From the NCBI GenBank assembly GCA_964352225.1, contig CAYGRM010000383.1, forward strand, positions 1 to 6,427: a DNA stretch of 6,427 bases. The letters are read 5' to 3'. Position numbers and translations under genes: made by a program. The number at the start of each line of letters is the position of its first letter. The stretch's first letter is position 1. The notes below the pieces were generated by a model that ran no database searches, had not been told where the DNA came from, and worked only from the letters and a program-made list of their open reading frames with translations. Below are positions 1 through 6,427 of this stretch, piece after piece. The DNA comes from CAJQQY01 sp964352225 (GTDB lineage Bacteria; Bacteroidota; Bacteroidia; Chitinophagales; Saprospiraceae).

Positions 1-1
1 G

Positions 2-289
2 TTTATTGAGGAAAATAAAATTGAAAAAATTTTACCAGCAGGCATTCCAGAGCCTTCTTTTTGGAAAACACTTTTTGTCTCTGGTGGTCGAAAAGATAAA
101 ATTTCTAAAGGAGATATTGCTGGGTTATTTTTTAAGCAGGGAGGTTTGGAAAAAAACGAATTAGGTACAATTGAGCTCAAACAAGACTGCGCATTTGTAG
201 CTGTTCCAGCTACAAAAGTGCATGAATTAGTAGATAAATTAAATAATGCGAAATTGAAAAAAAGAAAAATTCGCGTTTACGTAATTTAA
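2..289 (+). CDS. DEAD-box ATP-dependent RNA helicase, C-terminal fragment (5' end outside window)
   Basis: An open frame enters from the left edge and gives the last 95 residues of a protein ending in TAA. The fragment matches the C-terminal RNA-binding domain of DbpA-type DEAD-box helicases: an SGGRKDKISKGDIAG motif (fragment residues 27-41), a short segment ending in LGTIELKQDCAFVAVP (55-70), and a basic tail KLKKRKIRVYVI (84-95). In this family the domain is a small RRM-like fold after the two RecA-like domains; it targets the helicase to structured RNA such as rRNA in ribosome assembly or cold adaptation. The catalytic motifs (Walker A, DEAD, SAT) lie upstream of the window, so helicase activity is inferred from the tail domain alone. 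The exact subfamily (DbpA, DeaD/CsdA or a Bacteroidota paralogue) cannot be settled, and no symbol is given. A ywbE-like gene starts 13 bases after the stop, suggesting co-transcription. Confidence 0.85.
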   Translation, partial: FIEENKIEKILPAGIPEPSFWKTLFVSGGRKDKISKGDIAGLFFKQGGLEKNELGTIELKQDCAFVAVPATKVHELVDKLNNAKLKKRKIRVYVI

Positions 290-302
290 TTGTTATAATT
301 TT

Positions 303-515
303 ATGGAAAATAATAAACTCGACGGAAAATTTAGAAAAAATATTAACATTGGGGATGTCGTAGAAATTATTCAAAAACATCATCAACAGTCAGGAGAACT
401 CACCGAGGGTATCGTAAAGCGAATTTTGACCAATGCTCCGAAGCATCCACATGGAATAAAAGTAATGACTGAGTTGGGAGAAGTGGGTAGGGTGAAATTT
501 GTGATTTTAGATTAA
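303..515 (+). CDS. ywbE: YwbE family protein (DUF2196)
   Basis: This complete 70-residue protein resembles the small conserved YwbE family (Bacillus subtilis YwbE, DUF2196). The recognisable core is INIGDVVEIIQKHHQQSG (residues 15-32), then LTEGIVKRILTNAPKHPHGI (33-52), then a closing stretch with GEVGRVKFVI (59-68). The TNxPxHPHGIKV block is the most characteristic part. The alternation of short hydrophobic strands with glycine turns suggests a small all-beta barrel similar to KOW or SH3-like RNA-binding folds, which is my inference. There is no signal peptide or membrane segment, so it should be cytoplasmic. The biochemical function of the family is, to my knowledge, not established. The ATG lies 13 bases after the helicase stop with no clear Shine-Dalgarno sequence, which is normal for Bacteroidota. 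The tight spacing points to a shared transcript and weakly to an RNA-related role. Family assignment is firm; function is unknown. Confidence 0.85.
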   Translation: MENNKLDGKFRKNINIGDVVEIIQKHHQQSGELTEGIVKRILTNAPKHPHGIKVMTELGEVGRVKFVILD

Positions 516-599
516 ATAATTAATAACAAAACCTTTTTCCCTTTAAGGCTGTTTGGAGTTTAATATTTTATATAATAAAGCTAACATCAAGATCTTTTA

Positions 600-1373
600 A
601 TGGCAAAACTACCTAAAGAAAATCAATTCGTAGATCTTTCAGATTATGGAAGACCTGCTGCTAGGTTGATTGCTCGATTTTTTAAAAATACTTCCGTTAC
701 TCCTATCCATGTAACCATCCTTTTTATCATTTCAGGATTACTTGCGATTGTCTGTATTTTTTCTCATCAATATTTCGCTGCAGCCTTTTTTCTTGTTTTA
801 AAATCAATTTTAGATGCTGCCGATGGAGAACTTGCCCGCATCAAAAATACGCCTTCTTATACTGGTCGATATTTTGATTCAGTAGCTGATATCATTTTGA
901 ATTTTCTTTTTTTATTGACCATTTGTATGGTTACAAATGGTTCATTAGTTTTTATGATGTTAGCTTTTGTGGGAGTTCAGTTACAGGGAACTTTGTACAA
1001 TTATTATTATGTGATTCTTCGCAACAAGTTTGATGGAGACACCACTAGTCGAATATTTGAAACTGTAACTCCAAAGGCCTTGGAAGGGGAGAAGCAAAGC
1101 CACGTAAATATATTGTTTGGAATGTATAACTTCCTGTATAAGTTTTTTGATAAGACGATCTACTTGCTTGATAAAAAGGCAACTAAAGGAAGCTATTTTC
1201 CCAAATGGTTTATGACATTAGTTTCTTCATTTGGATTAGGTTTCCAATTATTAATTATGGCGACATTGCTTATATTTAATCTAGACTATTTAGTCATTCC
1301 ATTCTTCCTAATCTATACTTTATTGATCCCAATCTTTATTATTCTTCGTCGATCTTTGGGGAAAAATAAATGA
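600..1373 (+). CDS. CDP-alcohol phosphatidyltransferase family integral membrane enzyme
   Basis: The 257-residue protein carries the full signature of the family, DxxDGxxARx8GxxxDxxxD. It reads D72, D75, G76, A79, R80, G89, D93 and D97. In this family the aspartates bind the divalent metal and the CDP-linked lipid, and the final Asp acts as catalytic base. The enzyme swaps CMP of a CDP-activated lipid for an alcohol, producing a phospholipid in the inner membrane. Around the motif are about six hydrophobic segments (roughly 35-56, 57-75, 94-112, 114-140, 205-227 and 229-250), and an amphipathic N terminus precedes TPIHVT at 34-39, as usual. The acceptor alcohol (glycerol phosphate, serine, inositol phosphate or other) cannot be told from the sequence, so no symbol is given. 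The stop is TGA, which matters for judging the internal TGA in fhs. The gene starts 84 bases after ywbE, so it may be the end of the same operon or have its own promoter; I found no clear promoter match. Confidence 0.9.
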   Translation: MAKLPKENQFVDLSDYGRPAARLIARFFKNTSVTPIHVTILFIISGLLAIVCIFSHQYFAAAFFLVLKSILDAADGELARIKNTPSYTGRYFDSVADIILNFLFLLTICMVTNGSLVFMMLAFVGVQLQGTLYNYYYVILRNKFDGDTTSRIFETVTPKALEGEKQSHVNILFGMYNFLYKFFDKTIYLLDKKATKGSYFPKWFMTLVSSFGLGFQLLIMATLLIFNLDYLVIPFFLIYTLLIPIFIILRRSLGKNK

Positions 1374-1460
1374 GATTTTCGAAATTAAAGCTTTAGAAGC
1401 TGTAAAATAATCAAATTTTTATACCCTATTTTCATCCCTAAATTTATTTTGATAGTGTAG

Positions 1461-1487
1461 TATTAAAATAAAATGTTAATTTTAATA
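1461..1487. repeat. AT-only inverted repeat (9-bp arms, 9-base spacer)
   Basis: The arms TATTAAAAT (1461-1469) and ATTTTAATA (1479-1487) are perfect reverse complements separated by nine bases. The geometry would suit a dimeric regulator, but the arms contain only A and T in a strongly AT-rich stretch, so chance is a real alternative. The repeat lies about 305 bases before the receptor start and about 90 bases after the phosphatidyltransferase stop. Confidence 0.3.
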
Positions 1488-1663
1488 AAACATGACAAAA
1501 CAAAACGAAAAAGAAACAAAACCAAAATTGGAATTTTAAAAAATTATTATCCCTTCTTGATTAGATTCTTTTTCTTCAAAAACAATATTTCCTACTTGCT
1601 TTCACCTAGTGAATGACCTCTTTCAAATTATTAGATCGTATTAGTATTTAATGTTTTAACTTT

Positions 1664-1695
1664 TCTGAATGTTCATCTAACCGGAAGCATTCAGA
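1664..1695 (+). promoter_or_regulatory. Leader hairpin upstream of the receptor gene
   Basis: TCTGAATG (1664-1671) and CATTCAGA (1688-1695) form a perfect 8-bp stem. TTC (1672-1674) can pair with GAA (1684-1686), leaving a single bulged G at 1687, so the full stem is 11 bp with a 9-base loop. This is the strongest RNA fold I can see in the intergenic region. It is followed by a pyrimidine-rich but interrupted run (TCTCTTTTAT), so it is a poor intrinsic terminator. It could be a 5'-UTR structural element of the receptor mRNA, or the end of an unrecognised short transcript. I do not recognise a known riboswitch in it. Confidence 0.4.
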
Positions 1696-1753
1696 TCTCT
1701 TTTATGCCTGATTGGATTCTGTAATTGATTTATAAAATTTACTACTTTCAATA

Positions 1754-1774
1754 TTCCCTACGGGGAAATTTTTT
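1754..1774 (+). promoter_or_regulatory. UACG-tetraloop hairpin plus T run just before the receptor start (possible attenuator)
   Basis: TTCCC (1754-1758) pairs with GGGAA (1763-1767) around the loop TACG (1759-1762), giving a C(UACG)G loop of the exceptionally stable UNCG class. One A later comes a run of six T (1769-1774). The whole resembles a short intrinsic terminator, ending 18 bases before the receptor ATG at 1793, where it could affect both read-through and ribosome access. The stem is only 5 bp, so termination may be weak. The regulatory role is inference; the hairpin itself is directly visible. Confidence 0.4.
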
Positions 1775-1792
1775 AATTAAAACTCTATTTGT

Positions 1793-4555
1793 ATGAAAAG
1801 TACTTTAACTACACTATTGTTTCTATTTTTTGCTTTGCCTATGATGGTAAATGCTCAAACTGTTTCAGGGACGGTAACTGATGCCCAAGGGCCAATTATT
1901 GGCGGTACGGTTGCCGTGAGTCCAGTTGGAACTGGAACCACAACAGACATTGATGGAACATATTCTATCGACCTTCCTCCTGGGGCTTATACCTTGACTA
2001 TAAGTTACACCGGGTACGATGCTCAGACCAAAGAGATTACACTTACTGCTGGTCAAAATTTAGTATTAGACGTAGTCCTCGTGGAAGGATCTACTACATT
2101 AACAGATGTGGTGATTGTTGGGTCGAGAACTGCTCCTCGTTCCTCTACGACTAGCCCTCTTCCTGTTGATGTTTTTAGAGCTAAAGATTTAGTATCGACT
2201 GGTCAAACAACTTTCGATAAAGCTCTTCAATACCGGGTACCTTCTTTTAATACGGTACAAACTCCTGTCAATGATGCAACTGCATTATTGGATCCTTACG
2301 AAATCAGAAATATGGGGCCTTCTCGTACTTTGATTTTGATCAATGGAAAAAGAAAAAACATGAGTGCATTATTGTACACCCAAACTTCTCCAGGACGTGG
2401 TGAAACAGGTGCTGATATTTCAGGTATTCCAACCAATGCGATTAAGCGAATTGAGATATTGAGGGATGGTGCATCTGCTCAATATGGTTCTGATGCTATT
2501 GCCGGAGTAATGAATATCATTATGAAAGACGATGCTGAAAATGGAAGTTTGACACTTAATACTGGAATTACTTCTGAAGGTGATGGTGAAAATTATGGAA
2601 TCGTTTTGAACAATGGTTCTAAAATTGGCAAAACTGGATTCGTAAATTATACCATGGATTTGTCAAAAACGGAATTGTCCAATCGTCCAGGTACGGTGGA
2701 TGCAGCTGGAGAAGCTGGAGATTTTGGTGCTGACATTGCTGATGTCCAAGCATTTTTGAACAAATATCCTGATGCTGGAAATATCAATGGTTCACCTGAA
2801 ACAACGGCTGCTAAATTTGCAGTTAATGCAGGTGTTGATATTTCTGAAAATACGCAGTTGTATGGTAACGCTGCATATGTATACAAAAAAGTAAATAGTT
2901 TCGCTAACTACAGAACTCCATATTGGAGAACCTTAGATGACTTCCCATACCTTGCGGATTTCTTCCCTAATGGAGATAATGGCGAGTATATAGGTTACGT
3001 TCCAACTTTTGATGGAGACTTAAATGATTACAATGCAACTATTGGTTTTCAAAACAAAAAGAATGGTTGGATTACAGATGTAAGTTTCACAACTGGTGGG
3101 AATGAGCAAACCTATATTATCAGAAATTCTCACAATAGAAATGGTACATTAAACCCTGATAGTACATTTAAGTATAGAGAAAACTCTCCACTTATTTTTG
3201 ATCCAGGAGGTACAAGATTTGTTCACCAAGTAGGAAATATTGATATCACCAAAAGAGTATCTGATAAGTTTGGATTTGCTTTTGGTTCTGAGTTCCGTAG
3301 TGAAACATTCACAATTATTGAAGGACAATTATCTTCCTATGAAGATGGTGGACCAGATTCATTTGCTGGAAACGATCCTAGAAATTCTGGTAAATTTAAC
3401 CGTTATAACTTCGGTGGATACCTAGATGGTGCCTTCGATTTGACGGATGATTTTTTAATTAATGGAACGGTACGTTTAGAAAACTATAGTGATTTTGGAA
3501 ATGCATTTGTCTGGAAAGTTAGTTCTAGATACAAATTCAATGAAGACAAAATTACCTTGAGAGCATCTGCTTCTACTGGTTTCAAAGCACCATCGCTTCA
3601 CCAAATCTATACTCAAAAAGCTCAATACAGCTTTATTCCTGGACAAGGAATTCAAGTAGGTGGGTTGGTAAGTAATGTATCGAGAGAAGCTCGATTATTA
3701 GGGTTGCCTTCATTGGAACCTGAAAAATCAACCAACATTACTGTTGGTGTTGGTTTGAGATTGACTCCTCAATTTTCATTAACATTAGATTATTATAACA
3801 TTGCAGTTACGGATAGAATTATTTTGAGTTCTGAAATTGGAGGAACTGCTTCAGGTACTACTCCATTGGATGCAATCCTTTCTGACAATAATTTATCTGA
3901 TTTAAGTTTCTTTGTAAATGCAATGGATACTCGTACTTCTGGTATTGATTTCGTTGCAAGCTACCGAGGTGTAGCGGTAGGTTCTGGAGAAATGAATTTT
4001 AACTTTTCAGGGAATATCACTTTACAAAATGAAAGAGAAGGTGATGTGAAAAATCCAGATATCGTCAACCAAGCCAATGAAGGGCTTCCTATTGAGGATC
4101 AACAAAGTGTTTCCAATGCAACTCAGGAAGCATTGTTCTTTACTTCTCGACCAATGTTCAAAATGATTTTTGGGATCGAGTATAATGTAGGAAAATTTGG
4201 ATTGACTTTGAATAACACAGTATTCGGTCCTACTAAATTCAAGCAGCAAGGAATGGATGCAGATCTTTACACAGAGTTTGAGACTAAAGTAGTTACTGAC
4301 TTAGGTATTTCTTATCAAGCATCTGATAAAGTGACAGTTTCATTAAATGTAAATAACTTGTTGAATGTATTACCAGAATGGTCATTCAAAGCTGAAAATG
4401 CAGCAGGTGAGGCTTTATTAAAAGATGAAGCTTTCTTGATGAATCAATCTAATTTGATTACTTTCAACCAACGTTATTCTCAAATGACCTACGATGGTTA
4501 TCACTTTAGCCAATTAGGAACTATCCTAAATGCTTCAGTAAATGTTCAATTTTAA
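1793..4555 (+). CDS. TonB-dependent outer-membrane receptor with N-terminal carboxypeptidase-regulatory-like domain
   Basis: This complete 920-residue protein takes up a ligand across the outer membrane using energy from TonB-ExbB-ExbD. Residues 1-21 form a signal peptide (basic start, hydrophobic core, cleavage expected after VNA). Residues 23-97 are a CarboxypepD_reg-like beta-sandwich typical of Bacteroidota receptors, with VSGTVTDAQGPIIGGTV and DGTYSIDLPPGAYTL. A TonB-box-like stretch DVVIVG follows at 105-110. The plug spans about 115-246 and ends in the conserved block EILRDGASAQYGSDAIAG (221-238). The rest is the 22-strand barrel, including STGFKAPSL in the middle and a C-terminal strand ending in phenylalanine, as outer-membrane insertion requires. 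It is not a typical SusC: the plug reads ILINGKRKN rather than the usual SusC plug wording, and no susD-like partner follows. The substrate (siderophore, vitamin, peptide or sugar) is unknown. The gene stands alone after a 419-base leader and ends 24 bases before a terminator. Confidence 0.93.
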   Translation: MKSTLTTLLFLFFALPMMVNAQTVSGTVTDAQGPIIGGTVAVSPVGTGTTTDIDGTYSIDLPPGAYTLTISYTGYDAQTKEITLTAGQNLVLDVVLVEGSTTLTDVVIVGSRTAPRSSTTSPLPVDVFRAKDLVSTGQTTFDKALQYRVPSFNTVQTPVNDATALLDPYEIRNMGPSRTLILINGKRKNMSALLYTQTSPGRGETGADISGIPTNAIKRIEILRDGASAQYGSDAIAGVMNIIMKDDAENGSLTLNTGITSEGDGENYGIVLNNGSKIGKTGFVNYTMDLSKTELSNRPGTVDAAGEAGDFGADIADVQAFLNKYPDAGNINGSPETTAAKFAVNAGVDISENTQLYGNAAYVYKKVNSFANYRTPYWRTLDDFPYLADFFPNGDNGEYIGYVPTFDGDLNDYNATIGFQNKKNGWITDVSFTTGGNEQTYIIRNSHNRNGTLNPDSTFKYRENSPLIFDPGGTRFVHQVGNIDITKRVSDKFGFAFGSEFRSETFTIIEGQLSSYEDGGPDSFAGNDPRNSGKFNRYNFGGYLDGAFDLTDDFLINGTVRLENYSDFGNAFVWKVSSRYKFNEDKITLRASASTGFKAPSLHQIYTQKAQYSFIPGQGIQVGGLVSNVSREARLLGLPSLEPEKSTNITVGVGLRLTPQFSLTLDYYNIAVTDRIILSSEIGGTASGTTPLDAILSDNNLSDLSFFVNAMDTRTSGIDFVASYRGVAVGSGEMNFNFSGNITLQNEREGDVKNPDIVNQANEGLPIEDQQSVSNATQEALFFTSRPMFKMIFGIEYNVGKFGLTLNNTVFGPTKFKQQGMDADLYTEFETKVVTDLGISYQASDKVTVSLNVNNLLNVLPEWSFKAENAAGEALLKDEAFLMNQSNLITFNQRYSQMTYDGYHFSQLGTILNASVNVQF

Positions 4556-4579
4556 AAAGTAGACTTTTAAAATAAAAAG

Positions 4580-4615
4580 AAGAGGTTACTCATTGATTTG
4601 GGTAGCCTCTTTTTT
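4580..4615 (+). terminator. Rho-independent terminator of the receptor gene, possibly bidirectional
   Basis: AAGAGGTTACTC (4580-4591) pairs with GGGTAGCCTCTT (4600-4611) over 12 bp including two G-U pairs, with an 8-base loop and a T6 run at 4610-4615. It begins 24 bases after the receptor stop. Read on the minus strand, the same stem has two mismatches but is followed by CTTTTTATTTT, so it may also stop transcripts from the convergent fhs gene, whose stop codon is about 40 bases away. Confidence 0.85.
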
Positions 4616-4655
4616 CTAATTGCTATTTGAAACTCTAGTTTAAAGCAAGATTATA

Positions 4656-6326
4656 TTAAAATAATCCGGTGATATTTCCATTTTTATCAATGTCAATTAA
4701 TTCGGAAGAAGGCGTTGCAGGAAGTCCTGGCATTCTCATCATATCTCCAGTAATTGGAACCAAGAAATTTGCACCAGCAGCAATTTCAATTTCACGAACT
4801 GTCACGACAAAATCTTTTGGGCGGCCCAATAATTTTGGATTATCAGAAAGTGATTTTTGAGTCTTAGCGATACAAATAGGTAGTTTTTCCAAACCAAGTG
4901 TTTTGATTTTTCTCAAATCTGCTTTTGCTTTTGAGGTATATTCAACTCCCTTAGCACCATAGATCTTAGTGGCTACTGTTTCAATTTTTTCCTCTACGCT
5001 TGAATTCCAATCATAAATTGGTTTGAATTTCTTCGTAGTGTTGTCAACAACATCAGCTACCTCTTTTGCCAAATCAACTGCACCATTTCCTCCTTCTCCC
5101 CAAACATTACAAACGACAGCTTTGACTCCAACTCATTCCCATTTATCAATGACTATTTGAATTTCACCCTCGGTATCAGTTGTAAATCGATTGATCGCAA
5201 CGACTGGCTGAATTCCAAATTGAAAAACATTTTCAATATGTTTTTCTAAATTTTCCAAACCACCTTTTACTGCTTTTTGATTCGAGCGATTAAGAGATTT
5301 GAGATCTGCACCACCATGATATTTTAAGGCACGAATGGTGGCCACAAGTACGATTGCTTTGGGCGAAAGCCCCGCACTTACACATTTAATGTCGAGAAAC
5401 TTTTCAGCACCAAGATCACATCCAAATCCCGCTTCAGTAACAACATAGTCAGATAGAGACATCCCCATTCTAGTTGCAATGACCGTATTGGTTCCTTGGG
5501 CAATATTAGCAAAAGGTCCACCATGGATAATCGCCGGATTTCCTTCGATCGTTTGTACTAAATTCGGTTTGATCGCATCTTTAAGCAAAGCAGTCATCGC
5601 TCCCTGAGCATTTAAATCTTTGGCATAAATAGGTTTTTTGTCAAAAGTAAAACCAATGAATATTTTTCCTAATCGATTTTTTAAATCTACTAAGTCATCG
5701 GACAAACAAAGTATTGCCATAATCTCAGAAGCAGCAGTAATATCAAATCCAGTTTCTCTAGGAACTCCTGAACCTGTTCCACCCAATCCTATCACCACAT
5801 CTCTCAAGGCTCGATCATTCATATCCATCACCCGCTTCCAAAGAATAGTTCTAGGATCTATATTTAGAGATCTAGTTTTACTTTGAATATTATTATCAAT
5901 AAGTGCGGCTAATAAATTATGTGCTTTTTCAACTGCTGAGAAGTCTCCGGTGAAATGTAAATTAATATCTTCCATTGGGAGGACTTGCGACCAACCACCT
6001 CCAGTTGCACCTCCTTTTATTCCAAAAACTGGACCTAGTGAAGGTTCTCTCAAAACGACCGTTGTCTTTTTTCCAATCTTATTCATTCCTTGAGTCAATC
6101 CGATGGACATAGTCGTTTTTCCCTCACCAGCAGGAGTAGGAGAAATAGCGGTGACTAAAATTAGCTTGGATTTATTGACATTAGATTTTTTGATCAGGGA
6201 GAGTGGAAGCTTGGCCTTATATTTACCGTAAAGTTCTAAATCGCTTTCTTTTATATTTAATTTTATAGCAATTTGTTGGATAGGTTTCAGCTTAATTGTT
6301 CGGGCAATTTCGATATCTGATTTCAT
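4656..6326 (-). pseudogene. fhs: Formate--tetrahydrofolate ligase, full length but interrupted by one in-frame TGA
   Basis: The enzyme joins formate to tetrahydrofolate with ATP, giving 10-formyl-tetrahydrofolate for purine synthesis and other one-carbon reactions in the cytoplasm. Reading from the ATG at 6326 to the TAA at 4656 gives 556 codons plus stop, the normal family length. Seen motifs are the P-loop TPTPAGEGKTT-like segment (TPAGEGKT at 64-71), the signature REPSLGPVFGIKGGATGGGW (93-112), PMEDINLHFTGDF (117-129), the second signature VATIRALKYHGG (328-339), and the folate-site region VAINRF (376-381). Codon 398 is TGA. After it the same frame resumes with VGVKAVVCNVWGEGGNG (399-415), then GLEKLPICIAKTQ, TGDMMRMPGLP and the canonical end ITGLF. 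Translation would give a 397-residue product lacking the C-terminal part, including the conserved VWGEGG segment near the folate pocket. No frameshift is needed. It may be a recent pseudogene or a functional gene with a base error; nothing else is decayed. Confidence 0.9.
5133..5135 (-). other. Premature in-frame TGA inside fhs (codon 398)
   Basis: The plus-strand triplet TCA reads TGA on the coding strand, between IDKWE and VGVKAVV. In the family this is a variable helix position just before the conserved GV strand, not a catalytic site. A single base change would restore a sense codon such as AGA or CGA (Arg), GGA (Gly) or TTA (Leu). The next possible initiation codon in frame is TTG at 5072-5070, which would give a 138-residue piece without the VWGEGG segment. 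Confidence 0.85.
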
Positions 6327-6380
6327 TAAAGTTGGTTTTATTTAGAAATTTAATTAAATGGTTAAAACAATGAACTAATG

Positions 6381-6411
6381 TAAAATTATTTTCTTGAACC
6401 ACAAAGGCAAA
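6381..6411 (-). promoter_or_regulatory. fhs: Candidate Bacteroidota-type promoter for fhs
   Basis: On the minus strand a -33-like TTTG (6411-6408) is followed after exactly 19 bases by TAATTTTA (6388-6381), which fits the TAnnTTTG -7 consensus except the last base. A start near 6375 would give a 5' UTR of about 50 bases, AT-rich and without a Shine-Dalgarno sequence. A second TTTG at 6405-6402 is too close to the -7 box. The match is good, but such short elements arise often in AT-rich DNA. Confidence 0.45.
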
Positions 6412-6427
6412 GATTATTCTTCCTAAG

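Larger units (their letters stand above)
1374..1792. other. 419-base intergenic region, probable promoter and leader of the TonB-dependent receptor
   Basis: No convincing gene lies here. The stretch is very AT-rich. In order it holds a 5-bp hairpin (1389-1401, AGCTT/AAGCT) with no adjacent T run, so not a good terminator for the upstream gene; a 9-bp AT-only inverted repeat (1461-1487); a perfect 8-bp hairpin extendable by 3 bp (1664-1695); and a UACG-loop hairpin with a T run (1754-1774) just before the receptor start. A possible -7 element TAACTTTT lies at 1657-1664 and fits TAnnTTT, but no TTTG sits at the right distance upstream, so the promoter is not fixed. If transcription starts near 1670, the leader would be about 120 bases and begin within the first large hairpin. 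Two tiny open frames (1473-1616, 47 residues; 1492-1539, 15 residues) have no recognisable family. Confidence 0.5.

Noticed and set aside
516..599. Imperfect pairing around CCTT/AAGG (about 532-550) as a terminator between ywbE and the phosphatidyltransferase gene
   Set aside because: The stem is too short and has no following T run, so it does not support transcription termination.
1492..1539. 15-residue open frame (MTKQNEKETKPKLEF) that could be a leader peptide
   Set aside because: It is too short to support, has no amino-acid run typical of attenuation, and lies over 250 bases before the receptor start.
1473..1616. 47-residue open frame starting ATG in the intergenic region, rich in Lys, Arg, Ile and Phe
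   Set aside because: Its composition is what AT-rich non-coding DNA gives by chance. It has no recognisable family, lies across the AT dyad, and has no clear promoter or ribosome-binding signal.
1754..1767. TTCCCTACG, the reverse complement of the TPP riboswitch ending CGTAGGGAA
   Set aside because: The companion elements (CTGAGA and ACCTGA type blocks) are absent on the required side of the minus strand, where the receptor coding sequence begins. The stretch is better explained as a hairpin with a UACG loop.
4656..5072. A separate 138-residue gene starting at TTG inside the fhs region
   Set aside because: It is the in-frame C-terminal part of fhs, and family homology begins upstream of that TTG at codon 399, so it is a fragment of the interrupted gene.
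5090..5135. Selenocysteine insertion at the fhs TGA
   Set aside because: The position is variable and non-catalytic in the family, no selenoprotein form of this enzyme is known to me, and no clear SECIS-like hairpin with an apical loop follows the TGA.

Overview
This is AT-rich bacterial DNA that looks like chromosomal sequence from the Bacteroidota. The evidence is a TonB-dependent outer-membrane receptor with an N-terminal carboxypeptidase-regulatory-like domain, the absence of strong Shine-Dalgarno sequences before start codons, and a TTTG-N19-TAnnTTT promoter pattern upstream of the reverse-strand gene. No 16S rRNA or other phylogenetic marker is present, so I do not assign a lower rank.

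The left part (1-1373) holds three plus-strand genes. They are the 3' end of a DEAD-box RNA helicase with its DbpA-type RNA-binding domain, then after 13 bases a complete 70-residue YwbE-family protein, then after 84 bases a complete CDP-alcohol phosphatidyltransferase that makes a phospholipid at the inner membrane. The first two probably share a transcript. A 419-base stretch without a convincing gene follows (1374-1792). It contains an AT-only dyad and two hairpins, the second a UACG-tetraloop hairpin with a T run ending 18 bases before the next start codon. It probably serves as the promoter and leader of the 920-residue TonB-dependent receptor (1793-4555), whose substrate cannot be read from the sequence. 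A clear intrinsic terminator follows at 4580-4615.

The right part (4656-6326) is on the minus strand and converges on that terminator. It encodes formate--tetrahydrofolate ligase (fhs), which loads formate onto tetrahydrofolate in one-carbon metabolism. Its frame is intact from start to canonical C terminus at the usual family length, but one in-frame TGA at codon 398 splits it. This is the most unusual point in the window, and it is either a recent nonsense mutation or a base-calling error. A plausible fhs promoter lies at 6381-6411.

The gene content is otherwise ordinary housekeeping and transport. I see no CRISPR array, transposase, phage gene, tRNA or rRNA, and no convincing new defence or biosynthetic system.
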